Assembly: GCA_016584305.1 (NCBI GenBank)
Contig: JACEEZ010006350.1
Location: 87,001-151,000 of the forward strand
Direction of reading: 5' to 3'
Length of the DNA: 64,000 nt
Source: Chionoecetes opilio
Lineage: Eukaryota > Arthropoda > Malacostraca > Decapoda > Majidae
The number at the start of each line of letters is the position of its first letter. The stretch's first letter is position 1. Shown in pieces: positions 21,184 through 33,340 of the stretch. The translations under genes were made by a program, and so were the position numbers. Below the pieces are notes generated by a model that worked only from the letters and a program-made list of their open reading frames with translations, searched no databases and was not told where the DNA came from.

Positions 21184-21524
21184 TAGACTGGTTATTGATT
21201 CAACTTTTTTTGGAAGGATTCAATCACGATTCATTTTGGAATTTAAATGATTCAGTCACCGTTTTATTCATGGATAATAATTTTGAGAAACGATTCTTTC
21301 CGATTCAACGAATCAAATTATATTTGTTATCCGATGTTTGATTCACCATTGAAATAGCATTGCAGTCTTTTTGATTCAATCAGTCTTGTTTCTATGCGGA
21401 TTTTGATTCAATCATGATTCATGAATCAAACAAGTTGGTGGTGAATCAGTTCTTCTTTGATTCAAGGGATTTTGATTGATTGATTTCAATCGATTCAATC
21501 AGAGTCGACTCAATAACCAGTCTG
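21184..21524. mobile_element. 341 bp MITE with GATTCA repeats nested in the transposon
   Basis: Ends (T)AGACTGGTTATTGA and inverted TCAATAACCAGTCTG, flanked by TTGGCA at 21178-21183 and 21525-21530. Inside are more than ten GATTCA/TGAATC words. No coding potential. Confidence 0.8.
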
Positions 21525-21564
21525 TTGGCAAAACACCGTAATGTTAATATAATGTGACGTTAAA

Positions 21565-21707
21565 AGTTCCTTAGGCGACCCCTAAATATTAATATTTATT
21601 TTTATATTTTTTACGTGACATTTCTGCCTCTAAAGGAATATTATTTTGGGGCGTCCCAGCAAAAAATAAAAAGAATATTTTCGCTCATATACCTAAGGAC
21701 CACCCTA
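21565..21707 (-). repeat. Right terminal inverted repeat of the 3.6 kb transposon
   Basis: Inverted match to 18103-18240; ends GGACCACCCTA. Confidence 0.8.
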
Positions 21708-23297
<1,590 letters not shown>

Positions 23298-23528
23298 TAT
23301 ATATATATATATATATACATTCCTACTCTCCCCCTATGGTGAGCGAATAACACCTCCCTCATTACAAGGGGAGGAACAAAACTACCACTCTCTATTAATT
23401 TATAGGGTGTTATAGTAGATAATTTCCACAATAAGGTTAAGTCTATTACAGAATGTTTATGTGCCAGATGATAATATTGAAATTCTCTAACGATACACAA
23501 AAATCTAATTTCCCTAAGCACCACTGAC

Positions 23529-23660
23529 CTTTATTCCTTCCATTTCCCGCTGCTGTTCTGGAGGCTCCAGGGAATGCTTGCCAGGTCGCCAGGGCCGTTG
23601 ACCATAAAATTCAAGCTTATTCCACCCCTCCAAAAGGTCCGAAACAGGAGCTGCTACTTC
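23529..23660 (-). CDS. TRAPPC11: TRAPPC11 exon (sixth found)
   Basis: Minus strand, 132 nt, phase 0 at both ends. The acceptor TTGCCAG precedes it and the donor GTCAGT follows at 23528-23523. It encodes PVSDLLEGWNKLEFYGQRPW, whose FYGQR.WR.G stretch is conserved in TRAPPC11. This is the last exon found; the remaining C-terminal two thirds of the protein must lie left of the window or beyond a very long intron. Confidence 0.85.
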
Positions 23661-23812
23661 CTGGCAAGCCAAAAGGATGTGATTTGATTACAATGCCAAA
23701 TAAGTTTCAAACTCACAATTACAGTACATGTATATATACTGTATTTTACTCTGTATAAGACACTCTTTTCCAAAAAAAAGGGTCTCAAAACCCTCCCCCG
23801 ACAATCTAAAAT

Positions 23813-23814
<2 letters not shown>

Positions 23815-23893
<79 letters not shown>
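23815..23893. repeat. (TC)n microsatellite
   Basis: Uninterrupted TC repeat of about 78 bp inside the 550 bp intron between two TRAPPC11 exons. Confidence 0.95.
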
Positions 23894-23897
<4 letters not shown>

Positions 23898-24210
23898 TTC
23901 AATTTTCATTTTATTTGTTCCTTTGGATCACATTGCATGCCAAAGACAAGCAACATGTGTGGCACATTTGCCTAAGGCTGCCTACCCCTGCATTGTAATG
24001 TGATATCAATGATGGAGTCAAAGGCGGAAACGAGCCTTTGCCCTTGCATTGTATTGACAAACTATTATGACAGATACAAATTGTTTGTTTTCCATCAATT
24101 CATTATATTTCCTCTACCCTTTCATTTTCAAGCATTGATTCCCCTCCAAAAAGACGGCTCCTTCACATATACAACATATTTCTATAACTACAAGAAAAAA
24201 ACATACATAC

Positions 24211-24352
24211 TTTGCAAATTTGAAGCGCAGTTTTCCTTCTTAACACTGCATACTGGGCAGACTGCTGATAGTAAAACCCAGGATGCTGTGTCTGAACAGC
24301 AGGAAGACCTGTCCTCACTGCTTCTTCAAATACATCACCAAAAATCTGGTAC
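24211..24352 (-). CDS. TRAPPC11: TRAPPC11 exon (fifth found)
   Basis: Minus strand, 142 nt. Acceptor TTTTTTTCACAG and donor GTATGT. It completes the split codon CA|G of the upstream exon and ends in phase 0. It encodes YQIFGDVFEEAVRTGLPAVQ and then TQHPGFYYQQSAQYA; the Q-P-G-F-Y-Y-Q-Q core is a hallmark of the foie gras domain of TRAPPC11. Confidence 0.9.
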
Positions 24353-24525
24353 CTGTGAAAAAAAATAGTATTTCAAAGGCTTTCCAGATGTCAACAAAAC
24401 TATGACTATGTTTCCCTCAGATGAGAGCTGGCAGTTAGAATGAGGTAGAAATAGTAGCGTACAGCAATAAAGAGCTTATTGGGAGTATATACATTTTTTT
24501 TATGGAAACTAAGTAATCCATAATC

Positions 24526-25164
24526 AATCAATTATTGAGGGCATATGCAAAGGGGTGAATCGCATCGCCCACCCTACGATGCCACTCCCGTGTATCACCA
24601 CGTGCGAGTCCATATGCAGGCTCCCATCCCATACCTCTCTCTCATCAACTCTTGACAGGAAACATCAAATTGCCCCAGCCACGAAATTGTGGGCGCCCCC
24701 TTGCCCTACTTGTCACCTCCGTGGTGCAGTGGCTAGCGTGCCTGGCTACGAATCTGCGGGCCCTGGTTCGAATCCAGGACCAGGGCAAGTCGGTGACCAG
24801 CCTACCCAGCTGTTCTTCCTTCCTTTCGGGGTTGATAAATGGGTACCTGGGGTAACCTGGGGAAGGTAACTGTGGTAACCTGGTTATCACACTAGCCCTG
24901 TGTCCCGGGGTAACGGGTCCTCACCAGGCACTAAAAATTCACCAGGCACTAAGGGCTAATGCCCCGGAGATGAGCACCGAATGCCAAGCGCAGCATTGCG
25001 TATGCTCCCATCTTTACCTTTTACCTTGCCCTACTCCACACCGTATTGTCTTTTACAGATACAACTTGGTGGGAAGGATTGGTTTCAGGGTAACGTTTCC
25101 AGATCAGCATGTGGTAACGCCACATGCCCGCAGAGCCGAAGTTGGCGCTGACGGACTATGCAGG
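24526..25164 (-). mobile_element. RTE LINE 3' end, split by a SINE
   Basis: Matches 1365-1645 of the larger RTE copy: AATCAATCAATTATT tail, then CGCCCACCCTACGATGCCAC, and beyond the SINE GAAGTTGGCGCTGACGGACT. Ends where a T5 terminus begins at 25167. Confidence 0.8.
24711..25024 (+). mobile_element. tRNA-derived SINE (family S2) with 11 bp target duplication
   Basis: Head with A-box-like GTGGTGCAGTGGCTAGCGTG (24721-24740) and B-box-like GGTTCGAATCC (24765-24778 region), then a GC-rich body and a CTTTACCTTTTAC tail. CTTGCCCTACT is duplicated at 24700-24710 and 25025-25035. It splits an RTE LINE 3' end. Confidence 0.9.
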
Positions 25165-26039
25165 TACACTAGGGTTCCACATAAAACGAGAAATTGGTCG
25201 ATAAACGAGGTCGTTCTCTGTGAATGAGACTGTTTTGTTTAAGGAAATAGATACTACATACCGCCAGAATTTTTATTTCCTAATTTCTTTTGTGGACCTT
25301 GGAGATTGTTCATATAAGAGTGGTTGTTCATAATATTAGTATGTACATATTTTTTTAATTCATTTAAAGTTGGTTTCGTGCCTTATAATGAGGTAACAAC
25401 ATATTTTGTGAAGTTTTGTTGATGTGGCCATATACGTCAGGGGATGAATATAATCGGGTTTTACACATGTGTATGAATATTTCTTGATCTATACTTTTAT
25501 TTGAATACTCCCAGTGGTCACCAGCAAAGGTATGAAAACAACAAATCAGATTTTCGTCAGAGATTACGGTTCCCATCGACAGAGACTACAGGCGCTAAGG
25601 AAAAAATTGGGCACAGAAGGTTATGTTTTGTCTCTTAACTCATGTATGCAGGAACTATTCACTATCTGAGAAACAAATAAGAGTTAATGTATGTCTAATG
25701 TATTTTTACTTACAGATTATACGCGTAAAACTGCTTAGATTTCACAATTACCAACCATTGCAAGAATCTGTTATGTATAGGGTAAATAACGATCAGCACA
25801 ACTAAGGAACTCTATTAATATTATTCCTTATATGAACTCAAACCATCGTAAAGTCATAGATATAGCTGTAGTCAGATTAGCAGATTTATCTGTTATTAAA
25901 AGATACACAATACGGTCTGGGTCTTGGTCTGGGAGGACTCTGGGCTCAGACTCTGTGCTTCTTTTTCTTTTAATACCTTTGCTGGTGACCACTGGGAGTA
26001 TTTAAATAAAACTATATATCAAGAAATATTTATACAAGT

Positions 26040-27221
26040 GTGGAAATTATCCACCAAACACCCTCTCATAATTGGTTGAGTGGTGGTTTGTTCCCCCCCC
26101 CCCCCTAGTGAGGGAGTTATTGTCCGCTCATCATAGGGGTGAGTAGGAATGTGTATATATCAAGTATAGACGTCCAGCCTCTGGCCCCTTTGCTTTTGGC
26201 TCAGTTCTTGCGGCTGGAACGTGACAGCGAGCAGCGTTCCAGCCAATTAACTCATTACGTGAATGACTCATTAAGGGCTTGTTCTATGCAAAAAGTTTGT
26301 TATACAGACCCCCATTGATTTTGACAGCACTACTTGGATGTCGAATGTCAGCTCAATCCGACAATAATTAGGAGTAGTTTACGCTAATTACTCATTAAGG
26401 GCTTGTTTTATGCAAAAAAATTCTTCCGACGACCCCCATTGATTTTGACAACACTACTTGCATGTCAAATTTTAGCTCAATCCAACAATAATTAGTAGTA
26501 GTTATACACTTTTTGGCGGAAACTTGGTTCCACGGGTCTTATGGTAAGCGACAGCGTCGCTCGCTGCCAATAATTTAAATGGTAATGGGTTATAATTAAG
26601 GTAATTTGAGTAAGTGATAAGTGCTGGGATAGAATAATTGAACATTCCCAGTAATATTAAGCATTTGCACCTTATATAATATTTAGCACCTTGGTTTGAA
26701 GCGCGGTCATTAGCTATCGTCATTAGATTCTAGGCCACCTGTAATTATACACGTGGCATAGGTATTGGTAGCAGGGGACTCGCGCCCACTGGAGAAATCA
26801 GTATCATTCCAGCCCTCATGGGATTAACATCTTTCCTCTGATTATTGATGAAGAGATTTGTACATACGTTAATTTTGTACATATAATTGATAAATCAATA
26901 GGACGTGTTAAAATTCAACAAGTGATTATAGCCGTGCGTCATGGATAACTTGGTGTGAAAACCCGCCTGACGCCTCCAGCTTTCCGTCCTCGGCTATCAA
27001 GTCTCTTGTCACGGGCGGCCTGATCACGCGCTGACCACTTCGGATCACAAGAACAGGCAGTATTGATAAAAGCCTACAGCGATTCAACCCACTATCCACC
27101 GATAAGTATCCTAGTTAGTTGATTAGCTGGGGTATTGTGTTGGGATGAGATAGAACATGGGTTTTGATTAGGTAAGACTCACATTAAATAAATATGTTTG
27201 TGATACAAATTTCCACATGTG
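26040..27221. mobile_element. Unclassified insertion in the right arm of the fold-back element
   Basis: Its edges read TGTGGAAATT on the left and AAATTTCCACA on the right, a short inverted pair. It contains a C14 run (26095-26105 region), a two-copy tandem repeat, and a segment (26080-26155) matching 23318-23400 in reverse. Confidence 0.5.
26263..26504. repeat. Two-copy tandem repeat of about 121 bp
   Basis: The unit includes ACTCATTAAGGGCTTGTT, GACCCCCATTGATTTTGACA and AGCTCAATCC. The two copies differ at a handful of positions. Confidence 0.85.
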
Positions 27222-27544
27222 TAAAAACCGATAACTATTCATCCCTTGACGTCTATGGCCACATCAACAAAACTTCACAAAATATGTTGTTACCTCATTA
27301 TAAGGCACGCAACCAACTTTAAATGAATTATAAGAATATGTACATAAGAATTTTATGAACAACCACTCGTATATGAACAATTTCCAAGGGCCACAAAAGA
27401 AATTAGAAAATAAAAATTCTGGCTTTATGTAGTATCTATTACCTTAACCAAAACAGTCTCATTCGCTCTGTATGAAACACATAACCTATGGGAAAAATTG
27501 ATATTGGTCGATCGGCTCTCCCGTCCCGTTCTATAAAATAAGTA

Positions 27545-28709
27545 CACTCAAACCTCGGGTTTCGAACGTCTCCCTTTTCTAACAAATCGGTTCACGAACA
27601 GAATTTCAAACTCATAATTGCACCGGTTGCCGTACGATAACTCGGTTGCCGAACAAGCTACTCGGCAACTGTGCTCATCACTGGCGTCAGTCACGCCGCG
27701 GCCCTCACTTAGTAAACATCCGCTACGAACTATTCTTTGATTTTGATGATTTTTCTTGTGTTGTGCATTATTTCGGTATTATTTTACACTTGGACCAAAA
27801 CTCCCTACCGAAGAATACACTGAAGTCACCAGGACAACATTTATTTCGATGTACAGACGTGTGGTGGCGTTAATACTTACATTTCTACATCCATGATTTC
27901 AGGAAGGTTAGAAGGGGTTATCTGGAGAGTCTATGCCATTTTGTGTCTTCATCTGTGTCATATTATGGCTATAAATGAACAAATTACAAAAATATCACCA
28001 GAGTGGCGACCAACACTAAGGTATGTTCTGAATGTCCTTCCGCCGTCGTCGTCGCCCAAAAAAAAACAAGTAGCGAAATTTGAAACCGTATATACTTGCA
28101 GACACAAAGCATAAAACAACACTGAAACAGAGTAGATTATACAGTCATGATATAAACTACTGTGTATCATCTTCAGTGGCACATACACATCAGTAGTGAT
28201 GCTATAATTCGTAATAGTTGGCGGCTGGCGACATTATTGCAGCTGGCGACTAAAGTGTTATCTACGGTACACAATTGGGAGTCTGATTTGTTTACCTTAT
28301 TGGATTCTAGGAAACATTCTCTTTATGAGCTTCCGTCGCAAATCATAACTTTTGGAGATAATGAAATGTTGTTTATAGGAAGAGAGACACAAGTATTTAC
28401 GAGCGCCTCACTCTTCTTCCTCTTGTGACCTGCATCGCCTCTGTCTTCCCTTACCGCGGACACTTATCTAATGCAGATTTGGCTTTAGTTAGGAGGTTAA
28501 AGCGTAGGATTAGGTTAGGTTAAGTTAGTGAGTGAGTCAAAAAGGGAGAGGTTAGGTTAGTTTAATTTTCATTTTTGTAAAAAAATGTCTTTATTTTGGG
28601 GGTCAGGAATGGATTAATCCATTTTATATTGTTTCTTATGGAAAAATGTGTTTCGGTTTTAGAACAACTTTTGGGAACGAATTAAGTTCGAAAACCGAGG
28701 GCATGTCTG
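27545..28709. mobile_element. T9 Tigger-like element
   Basis: Left end CACTCAAACCTCGGGTTTCG after TA; right end carries GAATTAAGTTCGAAAACCGA, followed by TA at 28710. The right terminus is mutated. The shared repeat also present at 12230-12485 lies inside. Confidence 0.65.
28262..28545 (+). repeat. Interspersed repeat shared with 12230-12485
   Basis: Includes TTGGATTCTAGGAAACATTC and ends in GGTTAGGTTAAGTTAG telomere-like words. Class unknown. Confidence 0.6.
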
Positions 28710-28805
28710 TATTCAAAATACTTGTAACAGGTAAGTCCTGAGGTTACATCATATAAGAGGCTGAATTGAATAGCTACCTAACCTAACCTCCTACAACATT
28801 CGTCT

Positions 28806-28873
28806 TGGCACGAGTGTTTTTCAGGGGATTTCTTTGGGGAAAAAGTGTGTCTTATAAACCGTAAAATACGGTA
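28806..28873. mobile_element. T11 Tigger-like right end
   Basis: Ends GTCTTATAAACCGTAAAATA-CGGTA, inverse of the T11 left end at 29528. The LINE copy lies between two solitary T11 ends. Confidence 0.55.
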
Positions 28874-29526
28874 ACATAAAGCATGTTTAGTTGCCAGTCC
28901 TTATTAATAAGAGAGTAAGAGAATAAAGAAAATGGTGTGGGCCAATTTAGTTCAGAAAGTGTCCTGTTACTTCTCTCTTGGAAAATATTTAAGTCATAGG
29001 AAGGTAAAAAATAGAAATAGGAAGAGAGTTCTAGAGTTTACCAGTGAATGGGATGAAAAAGTAAGGACACTGATTAACTCTTGCATTAGGAAGATGAACA
29101 GAATTGGGATGAGAATGAGTAAAAAGTCTTGTGCAGCAAGGCCGTGGGCGGGGGGGTAGCAAGCAGTTAGCAAGTTCTGATGAGCAGTGAGCATGAAAAT
29201 AATGGTAGAAGATAGTAAGAGAACCAACATTGTGGCGGTGATTTAAAGATTGAAGATAGTCAGCAGAGGAGGGGAGTTGATGAGACAAAAATCTTTTGAC
29301 TCAACCCTGTTTAGGAGAGATAGAGATATTATAGTTTTAGGCACCACAACTGTTTAGGAGAGATAGAGATATTATAGTTTTAAGGCACCACAACTGTTTA
29401 GGAGAGATAGAGATATTATAGTTTTAAGGCACCACAACTGTTTAGGAGAGATAGAGATATTATAGTTTTAGGCACCACAACTGTTTAGGAGAGCTGTATG
29501 AGTGGATCCCCCAAACATGTGAGGCA
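28874..29526 (-). mobile_element. PolyA-family LINE, 3' coding fragment with internal tandem repeat
   Basis: Reverse complement of 11120-11560. It encodes fragments such as SSADYLQSLNHRHNVGSL on the minus strand. The part at 29307-29480 is a four-copy tandem repeat absent from other copies. Confidence 0.8.
29307..29480. repeat. Four copies of a 43-44 bp unit
   Basis: Units start CTGTTTAGGAGAGATAGAGA at 29307, 29350, 29394 and 29438 and continue TATTATAGTTTTA(A)GGCACCACAA. They begin in a LINE segment that reads CTGTTTAGGAGAG in other copies. Confidence 0.9.
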
Positions 29527-29527
29527 T

Positions 29528-29690
29528 ACCGTATTTTACGGCTTATAAGACGCTGCATCTTGGAAGACCACCCTGATTTTGGAAAGAAATTTCTAAGAAA
29601 ACAATAAATAAATGTTGTAGCGGTAGGCGGTAGTAGGCATAGCTCTTTACCTCTATGTTAGAACTAGGTAAAGACACACACATTGCACCC
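29528..29690 (+). mobile_element. T11 left end and CR1 3' tail remnant
   Basis: ACCGTATTTTACGGCTTATA at 29529 marks a T11 left end. At 29632-29690 GCATAGCTCTTTACCTCTAT and AACTAGGTAAAGACACACAC match the 3' end of the CR1-like LINE at 17715-17770. Confidence 0.6.
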
Positions 29691-29988
29691 ATGACTTATT
29701 GAAAAATAGTATTAATTTCATTATAGAAACTGTTCAGTGTCTCTCTGATTTCCTCTTTCTCCCTTTTACACTTCCATCCTCCTTCATCCAATTATTCTCA
29801 TTCCCTTCTATAGTTTTCATTCAATTTTCAAAGTTTTAATATCCTATAAGATTACCTTTCTCTTTTTTATGTACAAACCAAAGGTGCTTATTCCACAAAA
29901 ATGAAAAAGGAAGCAGCTTTCAGATATTTGTGGAACACCGAGTGTGGGTTGCATTAAAGGGATTAACCCTGGAAAGGTATCAATGGTA

Positions 29989-30430
29989 CAGGTTGAAGTT
30001 CCCAAACTCGGCATCCCAAGACTCGGCAACACCCAAAACTCGGCTATGGTTCCGGATTTTCCAAAACACGGCAGAACACCCAAAACCCGGCGCGTAGTTG
30101 CCGGGTCGGCGGCTGGGTGCCACCACACTAGGCCGCTTGGTTTCTCCCGCCGATTTGTTCGTTGTTATTGTTCAGTGGTGTTGTGACTGTAGAGTTGTGT
30201 ACACTGTTATTTTGTGTACTTCTACAGGTCTGTTATTGGTATTATGGCTCCCAAACGTCCAGGAACACCTACTGGTGGAAGTGAAAAGAAAAGGAAGAAC
30301 AATGTGTTAACTATTTCTGAGAAAATTGACCTTTTGAAGAAGTTGGATGGTTACGTTCTAAAAGTCGGAAAATTCCATTACTCGGCTCGGCGCTGGTCCC
30401 GAGGTTGCCGAGTTTGGGAACTTCAACCTG
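29989..30430 (+). mobile_element. T1 Tigger-like deletion derivative with transposase N-terminus
   Basis: Complete copy with inverted CAGGTTGAAGTTCCC ends and TA flanks. The MAPKRPGTPTGG frame starts at 30244 and runs into the 3' terminal sequence after KKLDG, a different deletion junction from the other copies. Confidence 0.9.
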
Positions 30431-30664
30431 TATTGCAAAAGGAGATTGATTTCAAAACATAATAGTAGGGTAAGCCTTCATGCTTGTTAATCTATACATT
30501 TATAGCAAGTGAGTATAGATAAATAATGACAAAATCAGCAGGCTTCATACAGCTATCAGATGAATGATTGTTAAAAAACAAGAGATTTTGAGTGCAAATC
30601 TTGGCCAAGCATTCTTCACATACAACATTCAATCATTTCATATGCAAACTTAAAAAATTCTTAC

Positions 30665-30895
30665 TGTTTCGATAGCCATGCATAATGCTCAAATATCAGC
30701 TCCTTTGGTCCTGTTCGTTGACGGAAGAGATCAATGTGTCGACGAAACTGTGCAATTGCATCTCTGGGAAGGTTGAGGGTGAAGTCAAGCCTACAGATCT
30801 TATAGTTCACAATGGCAGCAACAATACGAATTTCATGTAGGTTTGTGTCCGTTGATCGTAATTCCAGCAAATGGTGGTAGCATTGGGCAAAGTGT
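30665..30895 (-). CDS. TRAPPC11: TRAPPC11 exon (fourth found)
   Basis: Minus strand, 231 nt. Acceptor TCTTCCTCAG and donor GTAAGA. It completes AA|A and leaves CA for the next exon. It encodes IVAAIVNYKICRLDFTLN, RDAIAQFRRHIDLFRQR and LIFEHYAWLSK. INYKICRL and DAIAQFRKHID are strongly conserved in TRAPPC11. Confidence 0.95.
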
Positions 30896-31034
30896 CTGAG
30901 GAAGAAAATCGTATAGAAAGGTTGACATTAATTTTCTATTCAGATAATTATACTCTGTACCTAAATATCATTACTAATTTCAATATTTAGACAACAAACT
31001 TGATTCCACATCTCCCAAAGTGATCATTCCTTAC

Positions 31035-31208
31035 TTAATGGCTGCCTGTGCATCATTCCGCATCTCATTCAGGAAGCCAAGCTTGAATTGATGCCGTACA
31101 AAGAGAAGTGTGTGGTTGGTCTTATTGAGGAAGTCTCGATGGCCACGCACTCCTTTGGCTTCACTCTGGTAAAAGGACCAGGCTATCTCACTGAGAGCAT
31201 TCTCCAAC
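31035..31208 (-). CDS. TRAPPC11: TRAPPC11 exon (third found)
   Basis: Minus strand, 174 nt. Acceptor GTGCTTCAG and donor GTAAGG. It completes AG|G and leaves AA. It encodes LENALSEIAWSFYQSEAKGV then HRDFLNKTNHTLLFVRHQFK, matching the conserved FLNKT.H.LLFVRHQFK region. The upstream intron, 31209-50979, is 19,771 bp and is filled with nested transposons. Confidence 0.95.
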
Positions 31209-31605
31209 CTGAAGCACAAGAGTACAAGATAAAATCTCAATCTCAACAAAACAGAAGCAATCCTATAATAACATCCCTACAACAGTTCATCATTAAGCCC
31301 CATCCACACTGTGCTTCTTGACGCGTGCTGTGTTAGTTGTGTGGTTGTGTTGAAAATTGAGGTTTTCAATACAACCATGCGCACTGCTGAGCTGTTCCAG
31401 TCGGACCGATTGCATGGATGTGTTGAGGCAAGATGTCACAGAAGGTGCTCTGGCCCAACTCTGACATGGTATTATCAAACTACAGATGATATTTAGGAAA
31501 ACTGAACATACCATCATTTTCACGAGACATTACTGCATATTATGAATATAAATTAATTACAGTAAACTATACCTAAATAAGATAATGGGAGCAAAATTAA
31601 ATACA

Positions 31606-31830
31606 CTCAACCCTCGTTTTCCCGGACCTCCATTTCCCGGATATCGGATTTGCCTGTCAAAATCCGAGGTCCAGGGATATGTCTGAGTCCCGGACAAATG
31701 CCAAGTCCAGTCCTTAAATCTACAAAGTTGTCCGGCGGTCCGAACCTCTCCTGTCGACCCCGGTCAGTGTTCGCGCCACCCGCCAGGTGGCAGCATGCTC
31801 AGCGGTCGTATTTGTTTACATTTATAATGT
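31606..31830 (-). mobile_element. T4-type fragment
   Basis: Starts CACTCAACCCTCGTTTTCCC and includes GGATTTGCC...AAATCCGAGGTCC, the T4 right end in reverse, then a partial LINE-derived array unit (CGCCAGGTGGCAGCATGCTC). Truncated by T12. Confidence 0.65.
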
Positions 31831-31837
31831 AAGTTTA

Positions 31838-31935
31838 CCGTATATGGCGGCATACAAGTCGACTCTGAGCCTGAAAAAATCTCTCCAAAACTAGGGGTCG
31901 ACTTATACGGCGTCTGGTTAACGTGTGGATATTGA
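31838..31935. mobile_element. T12 Tigger-like left end
   Basis: ACCGTATATGGCGGCATACA followed by AGTCGAC words. An opposite end of the same family is at about 39270-39332 (GGTCAACTTGTACGCCGCAA). Confidence 0.5.
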
Positions 31936-32053
31936 ACACAGATTGTAAACACTGGAGATGGTTATAGGCGGTGAATGTGCCAGGACAAGCAGCACGGGTA
32001 TATAGTCGGTTATAACAGGCGGGTATGTAGTCACAGAGACAAGCAGCAAGCAA

Positions 32054-32122
32054 TCAATTAATCAATCAATCATTGGGGGCGTCAACACACTGGGGGAGCG
32101 TCGCCTCGCCCACCCCAGCTGA
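32054..32122 (-). mobile_element. RTE LINE 3' end remnant
   Basis: AATCAATTAATCAATCAATC tail and GCGTCGCCTCGCCCACCC, as at 1361-1420. Confidence 0.75.
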
Positions 32123-33340
32123 CTACCAAAACAAACTAGAACTGAGTTTTTGGCTCTTGGTTATAATTTATTAAAATTTTCTCCCATAATCAACTGTACT
32201 GCACTACTAAGCCTTTAGCTTCTTTAATAAATACGTTTTTGTATATACAGTAAATCCTCTCGTATTCGGACCCTCAATATTCGGACTTAGACATTATTCG
32301 GACCTCCTCCTCCTCCTCCTCTTTTTTTTTTTTCAAGGGTAGGTAGGGTGTGATGATGTGAGTCAGTGAGGTTAGAGGCCCAGGCAGCCAGGCAGAACAT
32401 TTATGATCCATCACTGAGCATATACTTTGTAGACTGTACCGTATTTGCCGGCGCATAAGACGCACCTCCGCATAAGACGCACACCTATTTTACAAGAAGG
32501 TTTTGAGGGGGAAAAAATATTGGTTTTTGTGGGAAAAACAAAAATCGTAAATTTATCAATAGTTATTTAAAAAATAAAAGGATTTGTAGGGGAAAGCAAA
32601 TGATTATGAGCATGTACCTACATACAATATTCACAGTGCAGTGAATGTGAATGAAAAATTATACTGTACGTAGTTAAAATGTCAAGGGAATGACAGGGTA
32701 ACCAAAATCGGTCATAATATATTGCAGGATTCCCCTAAGAATTGATATTCTCATATTTTGCTACCTATGACATATAGCTTAGATTTTAATATTGTAGGTA
32801 GGTATGCCTTTGTTGCTTTTCTGCTATGTGTTTAGACTTTGTGGAAAATGTGCAGTATATATATTGGTATTATTTTGGTAGTGGGCTTTCAAACGTCCCA
32901 GGACTCTTACCTACATCATCGTGTAGCTTTCTTCATTCTGAGTATTTTGAGCCCCATTTCCCATGGCGCAATAAAATAATAACGGCATTACATGTAGTAC
33001 CGAAAATCTACCGTTATTTCAGCCAGAGAGTTAAGTTAGGTTAGAGGTGGGGTTTGGTTTAGTAACAGATGATATAGAGAAAAAAACGAGAATTACCAAT
33101 ACTATGGCAGTATGAAGTGTAACAATGTTTGTGGTGCGGACCTGCAGGGGCAGGTTGCCCCCCCCCCACACACACACATGTAAAAAACATTGATTTCCGA
33201 CAAAAACGAGAGCCAGATTAATTCAAAACACATCAAAATTATTCAGGAGGATTAAGTTCCGGCCTCAAAATCGGTGGTTGCCCAATAACAAAAATTTACG
33301 AAGATATTTAGATAACACTGTAAGGTAACCATCTCTACCT

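Larger units (their letters stand above)
18100..21707 (+). mobile_element. 3.6 kb DNA transposon with TIRs and broken transposase
   Basis: Ends TAGGGTGGTCCTTA at 18103 and, inverted, at 21694-21707. The inverted similarity runs about 140 bp and includes GGGACGCCC and AATAAATATTAATATTTA. The flank CTGAGCA (18093-18099) is repeated after the element (21708-21714), a duplication of about 7 bp, and removing the element restores the repeat unit found intact at 59600. It holds a 5' leader with an intron, one transposase gene and, in its 3' part, a separate MITE. Superfamily is unassigned by me. Confidence 0.85.
25229..27465. mobile_element. Fold-back element with about 250 bp inverted arms
   Basis: 25229-25490 is repeated in reverse at 27205-27465 (shared GAGACTGTTTTG, GTTGATGTGGCCATA, AACAACATATTTTGTGAAG). 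The inner part of the left arm (25461-25545) is repeated in reverse at 25965-26040. The right arm is therefore interrupted between about 26040 and 27220 by a further insertion. No coding sequence seen. Confidence 0.7.
25167..27535. mobile_element. T5 Tigger-like terminus opened by a fold-back insertion
   Basis: Begins CACTAGGGTTCCACATAAAA after TA, and after the fold-back element (25229-27465) resumes with the T5 inner sequence GGGAAAAATTGATATTGGTC. The opposite T5 end is not seen; T9 begins at 27545. Confidence 0.6.

Noticed and set aside
23654..24003. Glutamate/arginine and serine/leucine frames
   Set aside because: Translation of a (TC)n microsatellite inside a TRAPPC11 intron.
24721..24790. 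Genuine tRNA gene
   Set aside because: The tRNA-like head continues into a SINE body with a target duplication, and the acceptor stem does not close.
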